A stretch of 64,000 nucleotides of DNA from Chrysomallon squamiferum (taxonomy: Eukaryota; Mollusca; Gastropoda; Neomphalida; Peltospiridae). This document shows positions 27,108-38,900 of the stretch, one piece after another. The translations under genes were made by a program, and so were the position numbers. The first letter of the stretch is position 1. The number at the start of each line of letters is the position of its first letter. The DNA is taken from assembly GCA_012295275.1 (NCBI GenBank), contig CM022672.1:12449904-12513903 (forward strand), given 5' to 3'. A model generated the notes under the pieces. The model worked only from the letters and a program-made list of their open reading frames with translations, was not told the origin of the DNA and made no database searches.

Positions 27108-27776
27108 ATACCAATTTTACAAAGCATATATAACTTATTGACTAGTCTTCATATTTTGCAAAAGTTCATAACATTACATAGTACTATTGAGGGTACATGT
27201 TTTATAATATTTAGAACTCTTATATATTATATCGTATTACGAGTAAAAGCAGCAAATGAAATCAGTTAGTTCAAATGACATCGTTGGAAATTGTTTCTCA
27301 TTCCTCTTTACATAGCTGGTAATAATTATCTGTGGTCAAAGTAATAATTAAATGATTTTATTGTATATATCGTATAGCTCGGGTTTTTTAATATTTGCCA
27401 ACGACTTGAGGTCTAAAGTCCCTTTAATAACAGTAAAGACTATTATAGTGAGAAAAAAAAATTTACGTAAAACATTTATATATTTTCCTCAGTGATGTTC
27501 TGCTTTCCATTAACGTTAATTTTAAATATTGTTAATCTAAAAAGTCCTATTCCAATAATTACAACAGTGGACCCTGAATAGTAAAATACGTTTTTAACTT
27601 TTGGGATGAAATGAATTTCCCTGTAATCAACAGATCTTAGCACATGAAATACGGTTATTTATATAACAAAAAAAAAAAAAAAAAAAAAAAAAAAGTGTTG
27701 TTTGATAATTGAGATATATATATACAGATTAATAATAATAATAATAATCATAACAATACTAATATGTGCAAAAATC
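27108..27776. other. PARP 3' UTR / gap between convergent genes
   Basis: There is no coding signal. A poly(A) run lies at 27668-27694 and a short AAT run near 27731. The 3' ends of PARP (+) and MGST1-a (-) both fall here; I see no clear AATAAA for PARP. Confidence 0.4.
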
Positions 27777-27782
27777 TTTATT
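27777..27782 (-). terminator. poly(A) signal of MGST1-a
   Basis: TTTATT on the plus strand (AATAAA on the minus strand) lies about 215 bp beyond the MGST1-a stop. Confidence 0.5.
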
Positions 27783-27997
27783 TGAAAACGTTTCCAAAAC
27801 AATATCAAATCAATAGGAACAATTATATATATATATATTACAAAATTTCACTGAAATAACTTTACCTGTGCACTTCTTTCTTTTTTCATATGTACTTTTT
27901 GCAACCATTAATCTATTATATATTCAAAGAATCTTTTTAAATAGACTAAACAGTCATTTAAAAGTCCCGTACGTTAATTTCAATGGTCTACGTAATG

Positions 27998-29188
27998 TCA
28001 AACTACTGTTTGAAAAACGCTGACTGCCATAGACACTGTAGATAGAAAACCCACAGTAAATGCCATCACCCTTGCAGGCTGAGGTACAGAAACCAAGTAG
28101 ACAAAACTGTGAACAAGACGCGATCCAGCGAAGAAACGAAAATGCAGAAGAGCTGTCGATAAACTTGGGTCTGTGGCTACATAAAGCAGACCAATCAGTA
28201 CAAATGGAATTACATTTTCAAGGTCATTTAAGTGACATCTGAAAGAAAAGCAAATAAAAAGTGATGAGGAATTTGTTTTTATTGTGCCCTAAATCGGGAA
28301 GAAATAAAGAAGATTAATACGAGTCATTACGGTCTCAAATTCATATAAATTTAAATTATGCGAACTGGAACGAATGTGAAGAAAAAGTTGATTGTTTTGT
28401 TTAAAATATCGTAGTGTATTAAAATCTTAAGATCAATAAACAAAACGTAATAAATTAAGCCAGTTGGATTATTTCGGCACGATATTTTATCTAAAATATC
28501 ACACACAATCAAAATAGGCCAGGCCAGAAGACAAGGCCATATTAAAACTTCATTATTTAAAAGCAGACATATTATATACATAATACATTTTTATTGAATA
28601 TATTTTTAAATTACCATAATCTTCAACGAGACTTCGTCAATAATTATGCAAAGGAAAACCTATGGGGAAAAAGAAAAAGGAACAAAACAAAATCAACACA
28701 CACACACACACATACACACACACACACATACACACACACATATATACACACACACATATTCATATAATATATTATTATTCACAATGTACCTTCGAATTCT
28801 TTCCACCCCTGGGTCGTTGTACATAGGTTTTACGTTTTCACCAAAAAATCGGCAATCTTCTGGATTAATAAACTTCTGAAAATAATAAAATTGAATATAC
28901 ATAACATAGGTGGATCTCTATCACAGGTATCGTCCAGTACGTCTTTAGATAATCTACATTAAAACTACGATATTATCTTGGATTGTCCGAAAGCGTTGAA
29001 GGGAGCCTATATTGGGCACATTACGGTAATTATAAACACTTGACTTTTGATAAATATACCTTTTTAATTACTCTGTACGCACCCGTAAGACCACTCATTA
29101 ACATCATTTTTAGAATAACAATAACTGTATAAAATGCAAACTTTGCGAAAACTGGATTTTCTAATGTGTAAGGATTTCCAGCAGCCAT
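27998..29188 (-). CDS. microsomal glutathione S-transferase 1-like (MGST1-a)
   Basis: Three exons in coding order: 29060-29188, 28790-28875, 27998-28238, giving 151 aa, the usual MGST1 size (about 155). It is a MAPEG-family integral membrane protein. A first membrane segment (FAFYTVIVILKMMLMSG) is followed by a loop with NPEDCRFFG, then the diagnostic ERIRRCHLNDLENVIPF, and further hydrophobic helices with HFRFFAGSRLVHS and PQPAR. Family knowledge: a trimeric ER/mitochondrial outer-membrane enzyme that conjugates glutathione to electrophiles and reduces lipid hydroperoxides. The Cys of NPEDC matches the cysteine through which mammalian MGST1 is activated by thiol reagents. An in-frame ATG at 29224 would add 12 residues; I prefer 29188 from family length. 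Splice phase 0 then 2 is identical to MGST1-b, which shows a duplication. Confidence 0.93.
28698..28760. repeat. (CA)n microsatellite in MGST1-a intron 2
   Basis: A CA run with occasional CATA interruptions, about 30 bp beyond the exon 2 donor of MGST1-a. Confidence 0.85.
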
Positions 29189-29770
29189 TTTGAACAGTGA
29201 CCTGATAATACACCCCACACACAATAATTATAATGACATTCTACCCGTTCAAATTCTACCCTTTTTTGATGTGACCCGCCAACTCAAATTTCGTCGCCTG
29301 AGAGACTGATGACGGTGATGAAGATAAGGATATCCGTGAATTCATATATTCTCCTATCATGTAAAACCTAATTGTGAAAACTCGCGGTATTTGCTGCTGG
29401 GTTTCCCCCTATATAAGAACATAATAACAATAATAATAATCATATAACTAAATAATTACACAGATTATGCATTTATATCATATATTAATTTAATGTTAAT
29501 TAAACAAAAACATGGAACAGAAATATTACATTTTTAATTTTAGCGTGAGAGGTGTGAGAAATTTTACGAAGCATAATATTAATGGGAATGAGAGTGTGGT
29601 CCTGGAGGCTATCGTCGGGAAGAAAAGAGATCATCTTTGGTATCTTCTGACACATTTAAAATTATTTTATGTGACCTGCATCGGCCTCATAAAATAAATA
29701 CATAATTAATTGATTTATTTTTTGTGTGTGATATTTCATGTGCTATCTATAGATCATTTTATGCTGTTCG

Positions 29771-29802
<32 letters not shown>

Positions 29803-29869
29803 TGAATAATGAAGTATATCAAATTAGAGTAAAATTATTTTTTTATAGCATGAGTTTTATCGCAAGATT

Positions 29870-29923
<54 letters not shown>

Positions 29924-29971
29924 AGAGAAACACGTAGGTAAACCTTTTCTCCTCATTATACAGTAGTTCAG
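29189..29971. promoter_or_regulatory. divergent intergenic region MGST1-a / CMTR2
   Basis: The two start codons point away from each other across 783 bp, so both promoters must lie here if the CMTR2 first exon is correct. It holds (TA)n at 29771-29799 and (CA)n at 29872-29920, followed by a short GA run about 40 bp before the CMTR2 start. The small reading frame at 29512-29697 shows no similarity. Confidence 0.45.
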
Positions 29972-32900
29972 ATGCGCGCAAATTTTTCTGGAGGAAAGAA
30001 CAAAATACTAAGAAAAGGGAAACGAAACCAGTTGGAACAAACGTTAGGTTCCAGGTAATGTTTGTTTGAATTTTTAAATGAAACTGGCCGTGGTAAATAT
30101 GACATTAATTTTGCCTTATGAAACAGCAGTTTATTAGTTATTTAATTTTGACTGAATTTTATTTCCTAGGTGTTCCTAATGAAATATTAGCGAAAAACGT
30201 TTCTATTTTCAGTTTAGAACTTACCGTACTACCTGTAAATAAAGTCATTCTCACCGGTAATTTATTTGTTACAAGGGTCCATATATAGCTGTGTAAATAT
30301 TTTGATCAGGTATGAAAAAGCAATGATTTTTTTGAAGAAAAAGTATCGGCACATCTATTTAAGATTACCAATCACAAGAAACATCACTACTGACAACCAT
30401 TTAAAAAAAAAAAAACATCATTCTCTGGGAAGCTTTACAGCAGAGCTGCCTGATCCAGCCCTCAAAGACTGCAATATACACAGTAAAATTCCATGTCATT
30501 TTAACCTTATTAAATCCTAGAAAAAAAAAAAAATATATATATAGTGTGATTTCCATAGAAAATATTTACATATAGTTTGAAGATCTGTGCATTTGGATCA
30601 TTTCTCCCACACTCAGGGGACCCTGCTACATTCTCAAGCACACATTCAAACTTTAGATCCCTGAAAAAAAAAAATCTTTGTAAATTTTTATGTATGTAAC
30701 TTGGACATGAACACATTAAAATTTAAATTGCAGATGGCACAAATTCTAATCAAACACAAAGTCAATCATGAACATTTTTTGCACAGAAAACATGCTTACT
30801 GTATCACATACCATGGTCTAAATAAACTTTGATAAATGTTAGTCTCATTCAGTTGATTTTACCAGATGCTGCTGTTTTGTCATTTAAAATTTATGTTTTT
30901 GAGATCATTTTAACACATTATCAATCCTGTTTATATCTTTATAGAGAAAGAAATGTTTGCCAATTGTAAAAGAAATCTGTTGATATGACATGTTAAAAGG
31001 GATTAGTTTGTTGTTTTTGTGTTTTTTTCTTTTCTTAATCACCTTTAATAAAAATTTTTTTTTAAAAAACATTCAATTTTAATTGCATAGCTCATCATTT
31101 CGGAAATTTGAAAAAATGTATATGTGAAAGTATGTGATAATAAAAGAAAGTTAAACATTTAGATAATTGTTTTAATTTTCAGTTAATCGTTTTTTTTTTA
31201 GATTATCAATGGCTTCAAAACACAGACATTCACCGACAGATGAAGGATCTTTTCAAAAGTAATACTTCTGCTAAGTTAACAATATATACTTAAAATCATA
31301 ATGCATCTAAAATGCTAAACAACTTTTTCTTTTCTACTGTGCATCAGAATGAAGGAAATCCTTTGAAAGTTTTATAAATATTCAGTATGTTATATTTAAT
31401 AATTTTAATGATTTTATTTAACAACCTCATTATTATTTCTCTAATTTGTAACTAAAAATGAGGTGACATTACTTTGTTAATAATAATTTTCTTATATAAT
31501 TAATATATTTTTCTTTGTAAAATAATACATAAAGTACCATGGTCTGAATAAACTTTGACAAATGTTCATCTCATTCAATTGATTTTACCAGATACTAGCT
31601 CTTTTGTCATTTAAAATTTGTTTTTGAGATCATTTTAACACATTATCAGTCCTATTTATATCTTTACAGAGAAAGAAATGTTTGGCAATTGTTAGAAAGA
31701 ATTTGTTGATATGACATGCTAAAAGTGATTAGTTGCATTTTACAAATAATGAAGATCATGATACCTGTGATCCTTCAGGATACATTAGTAATCACTGAAA
31801 CAACCAGCTCTAATAATGTTTTGAATATCTACTGATACTGATGTTTATTTCTTTATTTTTTCTTTTCTTAATCACCTTTAATAAAAAAAAATAAAAAAAC
31901 CATTAAATTTTAATTGCATAACTCATCATTTCCAAAAATTGTTGAAAAATTTATATGTGAAAGTATGTGATAATAAAAGAAAGTTAAAAATATAGATACT
32001 GATTTTACATTTTAATTCATGTTTTTTTTTTTTTTGATCATCAAAGATTTCAAAACGCAGTTATTCACCAACAGATGAAGGATCTTTTCAAAAGTAATAC
32101 TTCTGCTAAGTTAACAATATATACTTAAAATCATAATTCATCTATAATGCTAAACAACTTTTTCTTTTTTACTTTGCATCAGAATGAAGGAAATCCTTTG
32201 AAAGTTTTATAAATATTCAGTATGTTATATTTAATAATTTTAATGATTTTATTTAACAACTTCATTATTATTTCTCTAATTTGTAACTAAAAATGAAGTG
32301 ACATTACTTTGTTAATAATAATTTTCTTATATAATTAATATATTTTTCTTTGTAAAATAAAACATAATGTACCATGGTCTGAATAAACTTTGATAAATGT
32401 TAGTCTCATTCAATTGATTTTACCAGATACTAGCTGTTTTGTCATTTAAAATTTGTTTTTGAGATCATTTTAACACATTATCAGTCCTATTTATATCTTT
32501 ATAGATAAAGACATTTTTGGCAGTTGTTAAAAAGAATTTGTTGATATGACATGCTAACAGTTATTAGTTGCATTTTACAAATACTGAAGATCATGATTCC
32601 TGTGATTCATCAGGATACATTAGTAATCACTGAAACAACCAGCTCTAACAATGTTTTGAATATCTACTGATACTGATGTTTATTTTTCTTTTTTCTTTTT
32701 TTAATCATCTTTAATAAAAAAAATATTAAAAAAACCCATTAAATTTTAATTGCATAACTCATGATTTTGGAAAATTGTTGAAAAATTGATATGTGATAAT
32801 AAAAAAAATTAAAAATACAGATAATAATTTTAATTTTTAATTCATGTTGTTCTGGTTTTTTTAGATCATCAACAGCTTCAAAACGCAGACATTCACCAAC

Positions 32901-35900
32901 AGATGAAGGATCTTTTCAAAAGTAATACTTCTGCTAAGTTAACAATATATACTTAAAATCATAATGCATCTATAATGCTAAACAACATTTTCCTTTTAAC
33001 ACATTATCCGCCCTATTTATATCTTTATAGAGAAAGAAATGTTTGGCAATTGTTAGAAAGAATTTGTTGATATGACATGCTAAAAGTGATTAGTTGCATT
33101 TTACAAATAATGAAGATCATGATACCTGTGATCCTTCAGGATACATTAGTAATCACTGAAACAACCAGCTTTAATAATGTTTTGAATATCTACTGATACT
33201 GATGTTTATTTCTTTATTTTTTCTTTTCTTAATCACCTTTAATAAAAAAAAATAAAAAAACCATTAAATTTTAATTGCATAACTCATCATTTCCAAAAAT
33301 TGTTGAAAAATTTATATGTGAAAGTATGTGATAATAAAAGAAAGTTAAAAATATAGATACTGATTTTACATTTTAATTCATGTTTTTTTTTTTTTAGATC
33401 ATCAAAGATTTCAAAACGCAGTTATTCACCAACAGATGAAGGATCTTTTCAAAAGTAATACTTCTGCTAAGTTAACAATATATACTTAAAATCATAATTC
33501 ATCTATAATGCTAAACAACTTTTTCTTTTTTTTTTTGCATCAGAATGAAGGAAATCCTTTGAAAGTTTTATAAATATTCAGTATGTTATATTTAATAATT
33601 TTAATGATTTTATTTAACAACTTCATTATTATTTCTCTAATTTGTAACTAAAAAATGAAGTGACATTGCTTTGTTAATAATAATTTTCTTATATAATTAA
33701 TATATTTTTTCTTTGTAAAATAAAACATAATGTACCATGGTCTGAATAAACTTTGATAAATGTTAGTCTCATTCAATTGATTTTACCAGATACTAGCTGT
33801 TTTGTCATTTAAAATTTGTTTTTGAGATCATTTTAACACATTATCAGTCCTATTTATATCTTTATAGAGAAAGACATTTTTGGCAGTTGTTAAAAAGAAT
33901 TTGTTGATATGACATGCTAACAGTTATTAGTTGCATTTTACAAATACTGAAGATCATGATTCCTGTGATTCATCAGGATACATTAGTAATCACTGAAACA
34001 ACCAGCTCTAACAATGTTTTGAATATCTACTGATACTGATGTTTATTTTTCTTTTTTTTTTTTTATCATCTTTAATAAAAAAAATATTAAAAAAACCCAT
34101 TAAATTTTAATTGCATAACTCATGATTTTGGAAAATTGTTGAAAAATTGATATGTGATAATAAAAAAAATTAAAAATACAGATAATAATTTTAATTTTTA
34201 ATTCATGTTGTTCTGGTTTTTTTAGATCATCAACAGCTTCAAAACGCAGACATTCACCAACAGATGAAGGATCTTTTCAAAAGTAATACTTCTGCTAAGT
34301 TAACAATATATACTTAAAATCATAATGCATCTATAATGCTAAACAACATTTTCCTTTTAACACATTATCCGCCCTATTTATATCTTTACAGAGAAAGAAA
34401 TGTTTGGCAATTGTTAGAAAGAATTTGTTGATATGACATGCTAAAAGTGATTAGTTGCATTTTACAAATAATGAAGATCATGATACCTGTGATCCTTCAG
34501 GATACATTAGTAATCACTGAAACAACCAGCTCTAATAATGTTTTGAATATCTACTGATACTGATGTTTATTTCTTTATTTTTTCTTTTCTTAATCACCTT
34601 TAATAAAATAAAATAAAAAAAACCATTAAATTTTAATTGCATAACTCATCATTTCCAAAAATTGTTGAAAAATTTATATGTGAAAGTATGTGATAATAAA
34701 AGAAAGTTAAAAATATAGATACTGATTTTACATTTTAATTCATGTTTTTTTTTTTTTAGATCATCAAAGATTTCAAAACGCAGTTATTCACCAACAGATG
34801 AAGGATCTTTTCAAAAGTAATACTTCTGCTAAGTTAACAATATATACTTAAAATCATAATTCATCTATAATGCTAAACAACTTTTTCTTTTTTACTTTGC
34901 ATCAGAATGAAGGAAATCCTTTGAAAGTTTTATAAATATTCAGTATGTTATATTTAATAATTTTAATGATTTTATTTAACAACTTCATTATTATTTCTCT
35001 AATTTGTAACTAAAAATGAAGTGACATTACTTTGTTAATAATAATTTTCTTATATAATTAATATATTTTTCTTTGTAAAATAAAACATAATGTACCATGG
35101 TCTGAATAAACTTTGATAAATGTTAGTCTCATTCAATTGATTTTACCAGATACTAGCTGTTTTGTCATTTAAAATTTGTTTTTGAGATCATTTTAACACA
35201 TTATCAGTCCTATTTATATCTTTATAGAGAAAGACATTTTTGGCAGTTGTTAAAAAGAATTTGTTGATATGACATGCTAACAGTTATTAGTTGCATTTTA
35301 CAAATACTGAAGATCATGATTCCTGTGATTCATCAGGATACATTAGTAATCACTGAAACAACCAGCTCTAACAATGTTTTGAATATCTACTGATACTGAT
35401 GTTTATTTTTCTTTTTTCTTTTTTTAATCATCTTTAATAAAAAAAATATTAAAAAAAACCATTAAATTTTAATTGCATAACTCATCATTTTGGAAAATTG
35501 TTGAAAAATGTATATGTGATAATAAAAAAAGTTAAAAATACAGATAATAATTTTAATTTTTAATTCATGTTGTTCTGTTTTTTTTTTAGATTATCAACAG
35601 CTTCAAAACGCAGACATTCACCAACAGATGAAGGATCTTTTCAAAAGTAATACTTCTGCTAAGTTAACAATATATACTTAAAATCATAATGCATCTATAA
35701 TGCTAAACAACATTTTCTTTTTAACACATTATCCGTCCTATTTATATCTTTATAGAGAAAGACATATTTGGCAATTGTTAAAAAGAATTTGTTGAATTTT
35801 AATGATTTTATTTAACAACTTGATTATTATTTTTCTAATTTGTAACTAAAAACTTAGTTATGTTAAAAATAATTTTGTTTTGTAATTAATAATTTTTTTC

Positions 35901-38900
35901 TTTGTAAAATAATACATAAAATACTTGGAGAGTTTGACTTTATTCCTTCAGAGCAAAGAAAAGATTTGTTCCAATTCATTTTGATGAAGAACGTGAAGAT
36001 CTTGATGACAGGTCCATAGAAAAAGTTCACAAGATATTTGAAAAGAAATTTAAATACAAATCAGAAGAAAACACCACGTGGAAATTACCACAGATTTCAG
36101 TAGTGGAACCTTGGCAGGTTGAAGAACTGGCAAACGTGAAAACAGAACTGAACAATCTGAAAGACCTGCTGAATAATAAGGAACTGGGTTCTTGGCACGA
36201 ACATACGAACCGCACCAATATTGCTGGGAAAGTTATTTCAGAACTGCGCAATAAATATCACGTAGAGATGTGTACACAGGCTTGGAGCAAATGCTATGAA
36301 ATATTGTCTTCCTATAAACCTGTCGATGTCAACAGTCCTGAGATTAATTCTATTCATCTCTGTGAGGCACCAGGAGCTTTTATTGCAGCCCTGAATCACT
36401 TTCTTGTAAACCATGGTAAAAATTTTCCTATAGTGAATAAAAAATAGGTGAATGTATGTTTAAGTATAAAATTTGATTGTTTTGAAATTGTGTGATACTT
36501 ACAATAAATTTAGTTTGATGCAAAAAGTTAAAGTAAATAGGTCTAAGACATTAACAAGTTCTATCAGTAATGTAAATTCATATGTTAATATATCTAGGCT
36601 AATTATTTAAATATTTTTATTATTAATACTTACACTTTAATACTTAATTGATAAAAATATAATATTCTAAACTAGTTTTTGGTATAAATATACATGTTAC
36701 ATTTTGTTAATTTAATTAATACAAAAATAAAATATAATAAAATTGTCAGAAAAGCTTTTTGTTTACACCAGTTACCATTATGAAAGTATCTTTTACTGTT
36801 GTCTTTGATTTTCATGCTGTTGGTCAGTTATAGATTTTTGATTTGTTACTTACTGCTGTTTACCATGGAATATTTTCGTCACATTTAGATTTTTCTGGCC
36901 ACTGGGAATGGTTGGCAACAACGCTGAATCCTTACTATGAAGGTAACAGTCTTGGACAGATGATTGATGATGACAGATTTATTCGATCTACCATGGACAA
37001 CTGGTCCTTCGGTCCTGATAACACAGGAGATCTCATGAAACTAGAGAATTTCCAAAGCTTGCTGAAAGAAGCCAAATGCATCGGAAATATTGATTTGGTT
37101 TGTATTAAAAAACATTTTAAACACTTTATGATTAATTTTTATACAAATTGTTCAAATGTAATTCTGGTGGCTAATAATCATGGACTGAAAATGTCCTTAT
37201 TGTTCATAATAAAAATTATTCTTTCTGACATGAGAAGACATTTGACAGCTTTATGAAGTTTTGATTTCAGATACATACTAAATACTATTAGCAAATGTAT
37301 TGAAAGACCTGATGAAAATCATCAGCTAAACTTGAACATTTTTTTCTTAATGAAAAATCTGAGCAGATACTTATCTATGATTACCTGACATAATATATGA
37401 AAATTGAAAATATTAAAAACAATTGATTATATTTCACTTCAAAAACCCAGATAATTTTTATAATTACAGGTAACTGCAGATGGCAGCATTGATTGCCAGT
37501 TCAATCCATCTGAACAGGAAAGTGTTGTTTCACGTCTTCACTGGTTTGAAGTGTTAACCTGTCTGTGGATGCTAGGTCCAGGTGGATCATTTGTCATCAA
37601 ACTGTTCACCATGTATGAGGCACCATCCATTTGCATGTTGTATCTTCTGAATTGTTGTTTCAGAGAGGTTTGTTGTATTTCTACAGCAGCCATATTTTTA
37701 TATTGTGTAGTGTACAATATACCACATTCTGCTAAATTAAACTATGTGAAGTCTTTTCATTTATTGCGAGTCACTTGTCAGTGAAGCTTTGTTGCTTATT
37801 AAAATAATTCTTATTTCTGTTACATGTAGGAATGGCTATTATTGCAACTACGAAAGAAAAAAGTTTCCACCAATCAGAATTTGATAAAAACAAAACCAAA
37901 AAAAAAAATCCATGCAGATGGAAGATATAATTAGTTAGATGTAAAAAACATACAAATTCATTGTGCATTAATTCAGGCCTATATACAAGGTTGATGTATT
38001 GTTGGTTGATGGATATTTCTATTAATATACCTTTATCTTTTTTAACATTTAGAATCATCCTTTCAGGTAAATGTCTACAAACCAGCAACAAGCAAATCTG
38101 GAAATTCAGAAGTTTATGTTGTTTGTCTGGATCACAAATCCTTGGATTGTACATTCCTCGATAACTTGAAGAATACCTTGTTCAGTAAGTTGGATATACT
38201 CAAAAATTAATCATATTATTTTTTTTATTTATTACTGTGAGGTTTTTATCTTGTTTTTTTTTTTTCTGGACAAACATGTTTTCATATTTGAAGAATTATT
38301 ATATTTATATTTATATGACTTTTTCCAAAAATGGTATACTGGATCACTAATGCATCTAGGATATTTTGTCTACAAAGTAAATTGGTAAATAAATGACAGA
38401 TTTCAAATTTTGAAAAATGTATTTAAACTATTAGTAATTACAATAAATACTGATGTATATTCTTTTGGTTTTTGCTTCAAAATCATGTTCAGTTATTTCT
38501 ACAGGACTTTTTATATTGAGGAATACATCAGTAAGTAAATTAAGTGTGTAAGAATCATGCAGTTTCTGTTTCATTGCTGACCACACTGCATGTTATATTT
38601 GTGTACAAGTTTAGAAATCTAAATATTTACTGGTTCCACATGATGCAGTGCTCTTGTTAATGTTGTATCCTTGCAATCTAAACTGTGTTTATTTTATTGG
38701 TAGCTATAATAATGTTTCCTGAATAGTAACGGATTAATGGAACATCAGCTGCATTTTTTTTTAAAGTCAATTTGTCATGCAAAAAAACAAAAAGGTACAA
38801 ATTCTGTTTGAGAAATCCTTATCCAAAAACTGTTTATCAAACATCTGAGTAATATCTTAGAAATATTCTTAGAAATATTATGTATAAAACTACCAACAAA

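Larger units (their letters stand above)
30810..35935 (+). repeat. tandem array of exon-containing repeats in the 5' part of CMTR2
   Basis: Long, near-identical direct repeats are recognised by recurring blocks (CCATGGTCTGAATAAACTTT, TGTTGATATGACATGCTAA, GAAGGATCTTTTCAAAAGTA). Seven exon-like units alternate as A1-B1-A2-B2-A3-B3-A4. From B1 on, A-to-A and B-to-B spacing is 1361-1364 bp, so the later part is a higher-order dimer repeat. The A1 to B1 interval is 835 bp, while A2 to B2 and A3 to B3 are 533-534 bp. About 300 bp was therefore lost once and then copied on. Introns look as alike as exons, which indicates recent duplication or conversion. Confidence 0.9.

Noticed and set aside
31202-35646. 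CRISPR-like array, because of regular repeated units
   Set aside because: Repeats are hundreds of bases long, direct, with splice signals, in a eukaryotic gene; no short palindromic repeats with unique spacers.
36103-36447. CMTR2 starting at the GTG/MEPWQ frame
   Set aside because: The exon continues upstream in the same frame to a good acceptor at 35951, and the N-terminal sequence matches the expected pre-domain region.
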